Made by a program: the position numbers and the translations under genes
Origin: Agromyces mediolanus
GTDB taxonomy: Bacteria > Actinomycetota > Actinomycetes > Actinomycetales > Microbacteriaceae
DNA length: 64,000 nucleotides
Assembly: GCF_014648575.1 (NCBI RefSeq)
Contig: NZ_BMRJ01000001.1
Span: 634,087-698,086 of the forward strand
Reading direction: 5' to 3'
Notes under the pieces: generated by a model
Databases searched by the model: none
What the model saw: the letters and a program-made list of their open reading frames with translations, nothing else
What the model was told of the DNA's origin: nothing
Shown: positions 1 through 8,398 of the stretch, piece after piece
Numbering within the stretch: position 1 is the stretch's first letter
Layout of the letters: each line of letters starts with the position of its first letter

Positions 1-1
1 G

Positions 2-793
2 GCCGGCCAGACCGTGCCGACCACCCTCGACGAGTACGTCGCGACCGGTGCCGCGCTCGCGGCGGCGAACCCCGGCAAGTCGGGCATCTGGTGGCCCGGC
101 CAGGACTGGCGCAACGCGCTCCCCTTCATCTGGGAGAACGGCGGCGAGGTCGCCGTGCCGGACGGCGACAAGTGGGACGCGCAGCTGAGCTCGCCCGAGT
201 CGATCAAGGGCCTCGAAGAGGTCCAGCAGGCCATGGCCACCGCCTCGGTCGCGCCGAAGGACGCGAACGAGACGAGCCCTGAGGTCGGCTTCTGCGACGG
301 CACCACGCTGCAGCTCTCGGCCCCGAGCTGGGTCAAGTTCTCGATCCTCGCCCCGGTCGACGCCGAAGCGCCCGGCTGCCCCGACCAGGAGGCCAACCTC
401 GGCGTCTACGCCCTCCCGGGCAAGGACGGCGGCGCGGCGCAGGTCTTCGCCGGCGGCTCGAACATCGGCGTCTCGGCCAAGTCGGCGCACCCCGACCTCG
501 CGGTCGACGCGCTGAAGATCATCCTCTCGGACGAGTTCCAGACGATCTACGCCGAGGGCGGCCTGGTTCCGGCCAAGCTCTCGCTCGCCGACAAGCTCGG
601 CACCGACGAGGTCGCTCAGGCGATCGCCGCCGCGGCCGGCAACGCGAAGCTCACGCCGGCCTCGCCGCGCTGGGCCGACGTCGAGGCCGCCCGCATCCTC
701 GAGGACCTCTTCGTGAACATCGCCCAGGGCGGCGACGTGAAGACCCTCGCCGAGGAAGCGGACAAGCAGATCGAGGACATCCTCAACAGCTAG
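2..793 (+). CDS. Sugar ABC transporter substrate-binding protein, C-terminal part (5' end outside window)
   Basis: The reading frame is open from base 2 to a TAG at 791-793, so the N-terminus, including any lipoprotein signal, lies upstream of the window. The visible 263 residues look like the C-terminal lobe of a MalE/UgpB-type extracellular sugar-binding protein: acidic and alanine-rich, with the typical late pattern of a repeated 'crop' of lobe-closing helices and the segment ANLGVYALPGKDGG followed by FAGGSNIGVSAKS, which matches the family's 'G...GG..lai...sk' region. It is followed by two permease genes and by amino-sugar enzymes (nagZ-like, ROK kinase, nagB), so GlcNAc, chitobiose or muropeptide-derived sugars are the likely ligands; the exact ligand is inferred only from context. 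Confidence 0.85.
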   Translation, partial: AGQTVPTTLDEYVATGAALAAANPGKSGIWWPGQDWRNALPFIWENGGEVAVPDGDKWDAQLSSPESIKGLEEVQQAMATASVAPKDANETSPEVGFCDGTTLQLSAPSWVKFSILAPVDAEAPGCPDQEANLGVYALPGKDGGAAQVFAGGSNIGVSAKSAHPDLAVDALKIILSDEFQTIYAEGGLVPAKLSLADKLGTDEVAQAIAAAAGNAKLTPASPRWADVEAARILEDLFVNIAQGGDVKTLAEEADKQIEDILNS

Positions 794-835
794 TCGGCAC
801 CCCACCGACGAAGCGAGTCGGTACCCGCCGACTGC

Positions 836-946
836 GCGGTGCCGCGGGCCCCATTCCCCCGCGGCACCGCACCCGACCGGGGTCGGCGACGACCACACAC
901 GTCGCCGGCCCCGATCCCCGGGGGCGAGACCCGAACCCGCCCCCGG
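836..946 (+). promoter_or_regulatory. Three tandem GC-rich hairpins between binding-protein and permease genes
   Basis: The 182-bp gap after the binding-protein gene holds three consecutive inverted repeats: 836-848 with 858-870 (13 bp, perfect), 879-891 with 900-912 (13 bp, one G-T pair) and 918-926 with 938-946 (9 bp). None is followed by a T-run. Such intercistronic stem-loops behind the first gene of binding-protein operons usually stabilise the upstream message or partly terminate transcription, which makes the binding protein more abundant than the permeases. That role is inferred from position. Confidence 0.6.
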
Positions 947-975
947 ACATCCCTCGATCTTTCAGGAGTACCAGC

Positions 976-1968
976 ATGACCACGGTCGATCAGGACCTCG
1001 AGCCGGCCGCCCCGAGCGCCGTCGAGGGCGAGCGACTCACCGCTCCGAGCGGCGGGAAGCCGCAGCGGCGCGGCCGTCGCGCCGCCGGCTTCACCCCCTA
1101 CGCGCTCATCACGCCGGCCATCATCGTGCTGGCCGCGATCGTCGGCTGGCCGCTCGTCCAGCTGATCATCACGTCCTTCCAGGAGTTCGGCCGGGCCCAG
1201 GTCTTCGGCGCCCCGCCGAGCTGGGTCTGGTTCGACAACTACATCGACGTCTTCACCGACCCGGTCTTCTACGGCGTCCTCGGCCGCACCCTCCTGTTCG
1301 CCGGCGCGTGCGTGGCGGTGACGATGGTGCTGAGCACGCTCATCGCCCTCATGCTCGTGCGCCTGCCCAAGGGCTTCCGCATGCTCCTCACCGTGGGCAT
1401 GCTCCTCGCCTGGGCGATGCCGGCCCTCACCGCCACCATCGTGTGGGGCTGGATGTTCGACACGGCGTACGGCGTCATCAACTACGCCCTCGTGAACTGG
1501 TTCGGCCTCGCGGAGTTCGACCAGCACCAGTGGCTCATCAACCCGCTGAGCTTCTTCATGGTCGCGGGCATCATCGTCGTCTGGGGCGCCGTCCCGTTCG
1601 CGGCGTTCACCCTCTACGCGGGCCTCACCCAGGTCCCTGGCGAGGTGCTCGAGGCGGCCCAGCTCGACGGCGCCGGCGGCTTCGCCCGCTTCCGGCTGAT
1701 CATCTTCCCCTACCTCAAGCCGATCTTCATGATCGTGACCATGCTGCAGGTGATCTGGGACCTCAAGGTGTTCACGCAGATCTTCGCGCTGCAGGACATC
1801 GGCGGCATCCGCGCCCAGACCAACACGCTCGGCGTGTACATCTATCAGACCTCGATCGCCGGCGGCGACTTCGGTCACGGCGGCGCGATCGCCGTCATCA
1901 CCGCGGTGCTGCTGATGGCGATCTCCATCTACTACATCCGTCAGGTACTCAAGGAGGAGGAGCTGTGA
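976..1968 (+). CDS. Sugar ABC transporter permease (MalF/UgpA type)
   Basis: A 330-residue integral membrane protein of the binding-protein-dependent sugar permease family. After a charged cytoplasmic N-terminus (about 1-45) it shows six hydrophobic segments. The EAA-type cytoplasmic loop that contacts the ATPase is visible as EVLEAAQLDGAGGFARFRLI (about residues 216-235). An AGGAGT ribosome-binding site at 963-968 supports the ATG at 976. The stop codon overlaps the GTG of the next permease (GTGA), so the two are translationally coupled. No ATP-binding subunit is encoded nearby; a shared MsiK-like ATPase elsewhere is probable. Confidence 0.93.
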   Translation: MTTVDQDLEPAAPSAVEGERLTAPSGGKPQRRGRRAAGFTPYALITPAIIVLAAIVGWPLVQLIITSFQEFGRAQVFGAPPSWVWFDNYIDVFTDPVFYGVLGRTLLFAGACVAVTMVLSTLIALMLVRLPKGFRMLLTVGMLLAWAMPALTATIVWGWMFDTAYGVINYALVNWFGLAEFDQHQWLINPLSFFMVAGIIVVWGAVPFAAFTLYAGLTQVPGEVLEAAQLDGAGGFARFRLIIFPYLKPIFMIVTMLQVIWDLKVFTQIFALQDIGGIRAQTNTLGVYIYQTSIAGGDFGHGGAIAVITAVLLMAISIYYIRQVLKEEEL

Positions 1969-2879
1969 GCGCCGCCGTCACCCCGACCACCCGCGCGGTC
2001 ACCGCGCCCGGCTCGCTCGATCGCGCGCGGCGCGGCGGCGGCCGCCGCCGGGTCACGACGTGGCTGCTCTCGGCGCTCTCCGTCGTGCTGTTCGCACTGT
2101 TCGTGTTCCCCGTGTACTGGATGGTGAACACCTCCTTCCAGCCGAACAACGACGTGCGCGGCTCCGAGGTGCACTTCTTCCCCGACAACTTCACGCTCCG
2201 CAACTACGAGACGGTCATCTTCGATCCGGGCCGCACGCCGTTCCTCCCCGCGGCGGCGAACTCGCTCATCGTCACGCTGCTGACGGTGATCATCGCGCTC
2301 GTCTTCGCGTTCCTCGCCTCGGTCGCCGTGACCCGGTTCCGGTTCAAGAGCCGCCGGGCGTTCATCCTGACGATCCTCGTCATCCAGATGATCCCCGGCG
2401 AGGCGATGATCGTCTCGGTGTTCCGCGTCATCGACGGCTGGCAGCTGCTGAACACGATCGCGGGCCTCACCATCGTGTACATCGCGACCGTGCTGCCGTT
2501 CACCATCTGGACGCTGCGCGGATTCGTGAACGGCGTGCCCGTCGAACTCGAGGAGGCCGCCATGATCGACGGCTGCTCGAGAGCTGGCGCCTTCTGGCGG
2601 GTCACGTTCCCGCTGCTGGCCCCCGGCCTCATCGCCACCGGCGTCTTCGGCTTCATCCAGGCGTGGAACGAGTTCATCATGGCGCTCGTGCTGAACGCCC
2701 GCCCCGAGATGATGACGCTGCCCGTGTGGCTGCGCACCTTCCTGGTCGCGAACGGCACCACGAACTGGGCCGGCATCATGGCCGGCTCGACGCTGATGGC
2801 GATCCCCGTCATCGTCTTCTTCCTCATCGTGCAGGGCCGGATGACGAGCGGACTCGTGAGCGGAGCCGTCAAGGGATGA
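1965..2879 (+). CDS. Sugar ABC transporter permease (MalG/UgpE type)
   Basis: A 304-residue permease, partner of the preceding one. The start is GTG at 1965 inside a GTGA overlap, preceded by AAGGAGGAGG. The protein has a basic N-terminus, six predicted membrane helices and the EAA loop ELEEAAMIDGCSRAGAFWRV near residues 195-214, which is the ATPase-docking motif of this family. The stop overlaps the ATG of the glycoside hydrolase gene that follows, showing that import and intracellular hydrolysis are expressed together. Confidence 0.93.
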   Translation: MSAAVTPTTRAVTAPGSLDRARRGGGRRRVTTWLLSALSVVLFALFVFPVYWMVNTSFQPNNDVRGSEVHFFPDNFTLRNYETVIFDPGRTPFLPAAANSLIVTLLTVIIALVFAFLASVAVTRFRFKSRRAFILTILVIQMIPGEAMIVSVFRVIDGWQLLNTIAGLTIVYIATVLPFTIWTLRGFVNGVPVELEEAAMIDGCSRAGAFWRVTFPLLAPGLIATGVFGFIQAWNEFIMALVLNARPEMMTLPVWLRTFLVANGTTNWAGIMAGSTLMAIPVIVFFLIVQGRMTSGLVSGAVKG

Positions 2880-4381
2880 GCGAGCAGATCCGACCCGACG
2901 CGGCCGAGACGCTGCGCCGGGACATCCTGACGACCCTGCTTCCGGGCTTCGACGGGCCAGTGGCGCCCGAGTGGCTGCTGCGCCGGCTCGCCGACGGGCT
3001 CGGCGGCGTGTGCCTCTTCGGCATGAACGTCGAGGGCCCGGAGCAGCTGGCCGCCCTGAACGCCTCGCTCCGCGCGGCGAACCCCGCCGCGGTCATCGCG
3101 ATCGACGAGGAGGGCGGCGACGTCACCCGGCTCTTCTACGACCGCGGGGCGCCCTATCCGGGCAACGCCCTGCTCGGCCGGCTCGACGACGTCGTCCTCA
3201 CCGAGGGCGTCGCCCGGGCGGTCGGCGAGGCGCTCGCCGCCGCCGGCTGCACGCTCGCCTTCGCCCCGGACGCCGACGCGAACTCCGACCCGGACAACCC
3301 GGTGATCGGCGTGCGCAGCTTCGGCAGCGACCCCGAACTCGTCGCCAGGCACACCGCGGCGTGGGTGCGCGGCATCCAGTCCACGGGTGTCGCCGCGAGC
3401 GCGAAGCACTTCCCGGGGCACGGCGACACCGCGACCGACTCGCACCTCGCGCTGCCCGTCGTCGACGTCGACCTCGAGACGCTGCGCTCGCGGGAGCTCG
3501 TGCCGTTCCGTGCGGCCGTGGCCGCGGGCACCGCGACGATCATGACGAGCCACATCCTGCTCCCGCAGCTCGATGCGGAGAACCCGGCGACCCTCTCCCC
3601 GCACATCCTGCATCGCCTGCTCCGCGGGGAGCTGGGCTTCGAGGGCGTCATCGTGACCGACGCCCTCGACATGCAGGGGGCGAGCGGCGTGCACGGCATC
3701 CCCGAGGCGGCCGTGCGCGCCCTCGCCGCCGGCTGCGACCTGCTCTGCATCGGCTCGGACAACGACGACGCCGAACTCGAATCGATCCTCGTCGCGGTCG
3801 AGGCTGCGGTCGCCGCAGGCCGGCTCGGCGCCGATCGGGTGGCCGAGGCGGCGGCCCGCGTGCGGGCGCTCGCCGAGCTGCCGCTCGCCGGGGATGCCGC
3901 AGCCGGTCGCATGCCGGAGCCGGCCGAGCTCGTGCCCGCCTTCGAGGTCTCGCCCGCGGCCGCCGCGGTGCTGGCCGGCGGCGTCGGCACGGTGGTGCGC
4001 GTCGAGACGGAGGCGAACATCGCCATCGGCGAGGCGCCCTGGGGCGTGTTCGCCGCGGAGGCCGAAGCGGCGCGACCGGGCTGGGTCAGCCTCGCCCGAC
4101 GCGAGCGGCTCGCCGACGGCGAGGCCGAGCCCGACTGGGCGGCCCTGCCCGGCCCCGTCGTCGTCATCGGCAAGGACCTGCACCGCCACGACTTCGCCCG
4201 CCGGGCGATCGACGCACTGCGGGCCCTGCGGTCCGACGTGGTCGCGCTCGACATGGGGTGGCCGTCGGACGACCGGCGCTACGCCGACATCGCCACCTTC
4301 GGGGCCTCGCGCCTCGTCGGCGACGCCGTGATCGGGCTCGTCGAGGAGGCGGGCCGGGCGACGCCCGCGAGCTTCGCGTGA
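2876..4381 (+). CDS. nagZ: Glycoside hydrolase family 3 beta-N-acetylhexosaminidase (NagZ-like)
   Basis: 501 residues, starting with ATG in an ATGA overlap with the permease. It has a GH3 N-terminal TIM barrel (about 1-330) with IAIDEEGGDVTR, the NagZ signature KHFPGHGDT at 177-185 (the His of the mobile loop acts as the acid/base in NagZ enzymes) and the nucleophile Asp262 in IVTDALDM. A C-terminal extension of roughly 150 residues follows. There is no signal peptide, so it should act in the cytoplasm on imported GlcNAc-containing disaccharides or muropeptides. Co-transcription with a ROK kinase and nagB agrees with release of GlcNAc for catabolism. Confidence 0.9.
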   Translation: MSEQIRPDAAETLRRDILTTLLPGFDGPVAPEWLLRRLADGLGGVCLFGMNVEGPEQLAALNASLRAANPAAVIAIDEEGGDVTRLFYDRGAPYPGNALLGRLDDVVLTEGVARAVGEALAAAGCTLAFAPDADANSDPDNPVIGVRSFGSDPELVARHTAAWVRGIQSTGVAASAKHFPGHGDTATDSHLALPVVDVDLETLRSRELVPFRAAVAAGTATIMTSHILLPQLDAENPATLSPHILHRLLRGELGFEGVIVTDALDMQGASGVHGIPEAAVRALAAGCDLLCIGSDNDDAELESILVAVEAAVAAGRLGADRVAEAAARVRALAELPLAGDAAAGRMPEPAELVPAFEVSPAAAAVLAGGVGTVVRVETEANIAIGEAPWGVFAAEAEAARPGWVSLARRERLADGEAEPDWAALPGPVVVIGKDLHRHDFARRAIDALRALRSDVVALDMGWPSDDRRYADIATFGASRLVGDAVIGLVEEAGRATPASFA

Positions 4382-5301
4382 GGCTCGGCATCGACATCGG
4401 CGGCACGAAGACCGCCGCCATCGCCCTGGACGAGGCGGACGCGCTCAGCGAGATGCTGCGCATCCCGACCGCGATCGGCGCGGAGGGCGTCCTCGAGACG
4501 GCCTACGCGACCGCGGAGCGGATGCGCGAGCTCGCCGGCGCCCCCGCCGGCGGATTCAGCTCGATCGGCATCGGCATCCCGGGCGCGGTCGACACGAGCA
4601 CCGGACGGGTCGCCCACGCGGTGAACCTCGGCGTCGAGGGGCTCGACCTCGGCCCCCGTCTGAGCGACCGGCTCGGCGTCGAGGTGCGCGTGGAGAACGA
4701 CGTCAAGGCCGCCGCGCTCGGTGCGCAGCACCTGCTCGCGGCGAGCGGCGAGGCGCCCCGTTCGATGGCGTACGTGAACCTCGGCACGGGGCTCGCCGCC
4801 GGGATCGTGCAGGACGGCGTGCTGCTGCGCGGCGCGAGCGGGGTCGCCGGCGAGGTCGGGCACGTCCCGGTCGATCCGGACGGCGTGCGCTGCGCCTGCG
4901 GCCAACGCGGATGCCTCGAGACGCTCGCCTCCGGATCCGCCATCGCCCGGATGTGGCCGAGTCGGCATCCGTTGCCCGCGCTCGAGCTCTTCGACGCCGC
5001 CGACGCGGGCGATCCTCGCGCCGTCGAGGTGCGCGACCGCTTCCTCTCGGGCGTCGCGGCGACCGTGCGGACGCTCGTGCTCACCGCCGATGTGGAGCAG
5101 CTCGTCATCGGGGGCGGGCTCGCCGCCCTCGGTGGCCGACTCGAGGCGGGCGTGCACCGTATCCTGGGGGAGTGGTCCGCCGAATCGGCGTTCCTCGACT
5201 CTCTGGACCTCGCCCGACGGGTGCGGGTCATCCCCCTCGGATTCCCCGCGGCCGCCGTCGGCGCCGCGCTCGTAGGAGAACAGCTATGGCCGAAGTCGTG
5301 A
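4378..5301 (+). CDS. ROK family sugar kinase, probable N-acetylglucosamine kinase
   Basis: 307 residues beginning with GTG in a GTGA overlap. The phosphate-binding motif LGIDIGGTKT is at the very N-terminus (residues 3-12), the ExGH catalytic/zinc region reads GEVGHVPVD, and the ROK zinc motif is present as CACGQRGCLE. The family phosphorylates hexoses and N-acetylhexosamines; between nagZ and nagB the likely reaction is GlcNAc to GlcNAc-6-phosphate. Its 3' end overlaps nagB by 16 bp. Glucokinase activity cannot be excluded by sequence alone. Confidence 0.88.
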   Translation: MRLGIDIGGTKTAAIALDEADALSEMLRIPTAIGAEGVLETAYATAERMRELAGAPAGGFSSIGIGIPGAVDTSTGRVAHAVNLGVEGLDLGPRLSDRLGVEVRVENDVKAAALGAQHLLAASGEAPRSMAYVNLGTGLAAGIVQDGVLLRGASGVAGEVGHVPVDPDGVRCACGQRGCLETLASGSAIARMWPSRHPLPALELFDAADAGDPRAVEVRDRFLSGVAATVRTLVLTADVEQLVIGGGLAALGGRLEAGVHRILGEWSAESAFLDSLDLARRVRVIPLGFPAAAVGAALVGEQLWPKS

Positions 5302-6071
5302 TCGTCTCCGACCAGGACGCCGCGGGCGCCCTGGTCGCCGATGCCATCGTGCAGCTCATCCGTCGGACGCCCGACGCGGTGCTCGGGCTCGCGACCGGCT
5401 CGACCCCGCTCGCCACGTACCGGGCCCTCGCGGCGCGCATCGAGGCCGACGGGGTGGATGTGCGCGGGGTGCGCGGCTTCGCGCTCGACGAGTACGTGGG
5501 GCTTCCCGCGGGCCACCCGGAGAGCTACCGCTCGGTGATCACCCGCGAGGTCGTCGAGCCGCTGGGGCTCACCCCGGAGCTCGTGCGCGTGCCCAACGGC
5601 GACCCGGCCGAGGTGCAGCACGCCGGTGCGGACTACGAGGCCGCGATCACGGCGTCCGGCGGGGTCGACCTGCAGATCCTCGGCATCGGCCGGACCGGGC
5701 ACATCGGCTTCAACGAGCCCGGCTCCTCGCTCGCCTCGCTGACCCGGGTGAAGACGCTCACCGAGCCCACGCGCGCCGACAACGCGCGCTTCTTCGACTC
5801 GCCCGACGACGTGCCGATGCACTGCATCACGCAGGGGATCGGCACCATCCTCCGCGCGAAGCACCTCGTGCTCCTCGCCTTCGGCGAGGCGAAGGCCGAC
5901 GCGGTCGCCGCGGCCGTGGAGGGGCCGGTCTCGGCGAGCCAGCCCGGCTCGGCGATCCAGCTGCACCCGCACGCGACCGTCGTGATCGACGAGGCGGCGG
6001 CGTCGAAGCTGCAGCAGACGGCGTACTACCGGCACGCCTGGGCGAACAAGCCGGCCTGGCAGGGCATCTAG
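5286..6071 (+). CDS. nagB: Glucosamine-6-phosphate deaminase
   Basis: 261 residues, close to the usual 260-266. The start ATG at 5286 follows AGGAGA by 5 nt and lies inside the end of the ROK gene. NagB hallmarks are visible: LGLATGSTPLATY near residue 34, FALDEYVGL near residue 65, and the active-site segment GIGRTGHIGFNEPGSSL near 133-149. The enzyme converts glucosamine-6-phosphate to fructose-6-phosphate and ammonia. The upstream deacetylase step is not encoded in this operon but nagA is present at 11.8-13.0 kb. Confidence 0.97.
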   Translation: MAEVVIVSDQDAAGALVADAIVQLIRRTPDAVLGLATGSTPLATYRALAARIEADGVDVRGVRGFALDEYVGLPAGHPESYRSVITREVVEPLGLTPELVRVPNGDPAEVQHAGADYEAAITASGGVDLQILGIGRTGHIGFNEPGSSLASLTRVKTLTEPTRADNARFFDSPDDVPMHCITQGIGTILRAKHLVLLAFGEAKADAVAAAVEGPVSASQPGSAIQLHPHATVVIDEAAASKLQQTAYYRHAWANKPAWQGI

Positions 6072-6117
6072 CCGGGCCGCTCGCCTCACGCCTCCGTGCG
6101 TCGGGGGCGCGCCCGCG

Positions 6118-6708
6118 TCAGTGCGGCAGCACCTCGGCCACCATGGCGAGGTAGCGCTCCTCGTCGAAGTCGTCGAAGAGCTGCCGCTGGATCATGAAGC
6201 CCTGGCCGAGCGCCATGGCGAGCGGGATGCATCGGGTGAGGGCTTCCTCGGCGGGGGCGCCGCCCTCGGCGGCGCGCGCCTCGAACCAGGGGCGCATCGC
6301 GCCGGTGAAGGTGGCTCGGATCGCGGCCACCGGTCCGCGCACGGCCTCGCCGACCTCGGTGTCGGTGGCCGCCGCCGCCCAGAGCTGCACGAGCAGCCCG
6401 GTGTCGAAGGTGTCGCGCATGCCGCGCAGGAGCAGCCCGAGCACATCGGCCGGGCTCAGCAGGCGGCCCGCCGCCTGCTCCTCGGCGAGCTCACGGCTGC
6501 GACTGGCCAGGGTGCGTTCGGCCACGGCGGCGATGAGCTCGCGCTTGCCGCGGAAGTGCCCGTAGATGGCGCCGGCGGAGAGCCGGGACTCCGCGATGAT
6601 GTCGGCCATCGAGGCGCGTTCGAGGCCCTTCTCGGAGAAGGTGCGCAGCGCCGCGTCGAGGATCTCGTCGCGGCGGGCGATGCGGTGCTCCTCGCTCACC
6701 TTCGGCAT
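6118..6708 (-). CDS. TetR family transcriptional repressor
   Basis: 196 residues from the ATG at 6708. The N-terminal helix-turn-helix is clear: RRDEILDAALRTFSEKGLER followed by ASMADIIAESRLSAGAIYGHF (about residues 11-51). The rest is a divergent helical ligand-binding domain. It is transcribed away from a membrane-protein gene, and the 134-bp spacer holds two palindromes (6767-6780 and 6814-6827) that are good candidate operators. It probably represses itself and the divergent gene, releasing on binding an unknown small molecule. Confidence 0.9.
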   Translation of the reverse strand: MPKVSEEHRIARRDEILDAALRTFSEKGLERASMADIIAESRLSAGAIYGHFRGKRELIAAVAERTLASRSRELAEEQAAGRLLSPADVLGLLLRGMRDTFDTGLLVQLWAAAATDTEVGEAVRGPVAAIRATFTGAMRPWFEARAAEGGAPAEEALTRCIPLAMALGQGFMIQRQLFDDFDEERYLAMVAEVLPH

Positions 6709-6766
6709 CGTCGCTCCTCTCGTCGCGATCGTCGTGTCGGGTGTCGAGCCGGTGCCGGCCCCAAAC

Positions 6767-6780
6767 AGAACGATCGTTCT
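6767..6780. promoter_or_regulatory. Candidate TetR operator 1
   Basis: A perfect 14-bp palindrome AGAACGATCGTTCT in the divergent tetR/membrane-protein spacer. A TTGACA hexamer starts directly at its right edge (6780-6785), so a bound dimer would cover a plausible -35 region. Shares the half-site GAACG/CGTTC with the second palindrome. Confidence 0.6.
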
Positions 6781-6813
6781 TGACAACCCTAGCAATGCGA
6801 GCGCACCATAAAG

Positions 6814-6827
6814 AACGAACATTCGTT
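6814..6827. promoter_or_regulatory. Candidate TetR operator 2
   Basis: An inverted repeat AACGAA-CA-TTCGTT, located 15 bp before the start of the divergent membrane-protein gene and just upstream of its TTGGAGGA ribosome-binding site. The GAACGAACATTCG core resembles the class of TetR sites with AACGAA half-sites. Two sites in one spacer would allow coordinated control of both genes. Confidence 0.6.
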
Positions 6828-6842
6828 TTTCTTGGAGGAATC

Positions 6843-7925
6843 ATGGCGCACCCAGCCGTCCCGCCCACCCCGATCGGCCGCGTGACCGCCCTCGGCCTCG
6901 GCCTCGCCGCGATCGTCGCGGTCATCGTGCTCGCCTTCTCCTGGCCGTCGGTCACGGCCGACCCGCACGAGCTGCCGGTCGTGATCTCCGGGCCCGCCGC
7001 AGCGGTCGACGCCGCCGAACAGGCCCTCGAGGAGGCCCAGCCCGGTGCCATCGCCTTCACGGAGGTCGGCGACCGGGCCGCGGCCGTCACCGCCATCGAG
7101 CACCGCGAGGCGTACGGCGCGATCGTGCTCGGCGAGACGCCGGAGGTGCTCACCTCCTCCGCGGCGAGCCCGGTCGTCGCGCAGCTCCTCGGCACCGTCG
7201 CGACGAAGCTCGAACAGGGCGTGAACGCGCAGGCCGCCGCCGCCGCGGCCGCCGCTGGCGCGCCCGGCACACCACCGCACGTCACCGTCGCGGTGAGCGA
7301 TGTCGTGCCGCTCGCCGAAGCCGACCCCCGCGGCACCGGCCTCACCGCCGCCATGTTCCCGCTCGTGCTCGGCGGCATGCTGGGCGGCATCGCGATCTCG
7401 CTCGGTGTGATCGGCGCCCTCCGCCGGGTCTACGCCGTCGTGCTCTACGCAGCGGTCGGCGGGGCCGTGCTCGCGGGGATCCTCCAGGGGTGGTTCGGTT
7501 CGCTGCAGGGCGACTACTGGGCGAACGCCGCCGCGATCGGCCTCGCCCTCGCCGCCATCGCGGCCCCCATCACCGGCTTCGTCGCGCTCATCGGCCGCGC
7601 CGGCATCGCCGTCGGCCCGGTCGTCATGCTGCTCATCGCGAACCCGATGTCGGCTGCGGCGATGCCGAAGGAGTTCCTGCCCGCCCCGTGGGGTGAGGTC
7701 GGCCAGTGGTTCCCGCCCGGCGCGGCCGCGACCCTCGTGCGGGACCTCTCGTACTTCCCCGCGGCCGACGCGACATTCCCGTGGCTCGTGCTCGGTGCAT
7801 GGACCCTCGGCGGTGTCCTGCTCTCGGTGCTCGGGCACTTCCGCACTGCGGGCGGCGCCGAGCCCGACGCGGAGGCGGCGCTGGCCGACGGACCCGAGCC
7901 GCAGGCCGTCGTCGGCGCGGCCTGA
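6843..7925 (+). CDS. Multi-spanning membrane protein with extracytoplasmic loop, YhgE/ABC-2-like
   Basis: 360 residues, ATG at 6843 after TTGGAGGA. One membrane helix (about 12-34) is followed by an extracytoplasmic domain of about 130 residues rich in alanine, then five or six membrane helices (from about residue 168) and a short acidic cytoplasmic tail. This layout resembles YhgE/Pip and ABC-2 type permease families often controlled by a TetR repressor and linked to export or resistance. No ATPase gene is adjacent. Substrate unknown; the family assignment rests on topology rather than on a diagnostic motif. Confidence 0.7.
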   Translation: MAHPAVPPTPIGRVTALGLGLAAIVAVIVLAFSWPSVTADPHELPVVISGPAAAVDAAEQALEEAQPGAIAFTEVGDRAAAVTAIEHREAYGAIVLGETPEVLTSSAASPVVAQLLGTVATKLEQGVNAQAAAAAAAAGAPGTPPHVTVAVSDVVPLAEADPRGTGLTAAMFPLVLGGMLGGIAISLGVIGALRRVYAVVLYAAVGGAVLAGILQGWFGSLQGDYWANAAAIGLALAAIAAPITGFVALIGRAGIAVGPVVMLLIANPMSAAAMPKEFLPAPWGEVGQWFPPGAAATLVRDLSYFPAADATFPWLVLGAWTLGGVLLSVLGHFRTAGGAEPDAEAALADGPEPQAVVGAA

Positions 7926-7929
7926 GCCG

Positions 7930-7960
7930 GAGCGGCCGCGGTCAGCCGCGGACGCCGCTC
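7930..7960. terminator. Possible bidirectional terminator hairpin
   Basis: Convergent genes end here. GAGCGGC at 7930-7936 can pair with GCCGCTC at 7954-7960, with a second CCGCGG/CCGCGG pairing inside. There is no T-run; the hairpin overlaps the stop codon of the minus-strand gene. Confidence 0.4.
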
Positions 7961-8321
7961 AGGCGCTGAACTCGCGGCGACCGTTGATCACGCCGCTGAC
8001 GGCCGCGACGACGGCGAACACGATCGCGACGATCGGCTGACCCATCAGCCACCAGGCGATCGCGGCCGAGGAGAACACGGCGATCTCGACGAGGGCCTTC
8101 ACGAACGGGTCGACGGCGAAGACCGCCTTCGGCGAACGGAACAGCGCCCAGAGCAGGATCGCGAAGAGCGGCGCCCCGATGCCGATGAGCACGCCCGGCC
8201 AGGGCAGCGGGAACGCGGTGAAGCCGAAGATGCCGAGCGTGACGATCGCGAAGAGCTCGAGGACGAAGCGGAGCAGCTCGTTGAAGCCGATCTTGGGCTG
8301 GGCGGTGCTGGGGGCGTTCAC
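7959..8321 (-). CDS. YrdB family (DUF2568) small membrane protein
   Basis: 120 residues from GTG at 8321, with three to four hydrophobic segments and the pattern FNELLRFVLELFAIVTLGIFGF at the N-terminus and DPFVKALVEIAVFSSAAIAWW in the middle, both typical of the YrdB family. The conserved 'N-E-x-x-R-F-x-L-E' opening argues that translation begins close to it. No Shine-Dalgarno is present; instead a TAGGCT -10 box ends 8 nt before the GTG, suggesting a leaderless message. Function of the family is unknown. Confidence 0.8.
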   Translation of the reverse strand: MNAPSTAQPKIGFNELLRFVLELFAIVTLGIFGFTAFPLPWPGVLIGIGAPLFAILLWALFRSPKAVFAVDPFVKALVEIAVFSSAAIAWWLMGQPIVAIVFAVVAAVSGVINGRREFSA

Positions 8322-8398
8322 GACGATCAAGCCTAGTCGCGCCACGAGGCATCCGCTGCCGGCGCAGCCCGCCGCCGGCGGCGACCGCGGTCGCGAGC

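Noticed and set aside
790-1878. Long antisense frames opposite the permeases and many other genes
   Set aside because: Their proteins are Arg/His/Asp-rich and low in hydrophobic order, as expected for shadows of GC3-rich coding sequence.
6780-6812. TTGACA with CCATAA as promoter of the YhgE-like gene
   Set aside because: The spacing is about 20 bp, too long for a normal housekeeping promoter; TTGACA alone is not enough.
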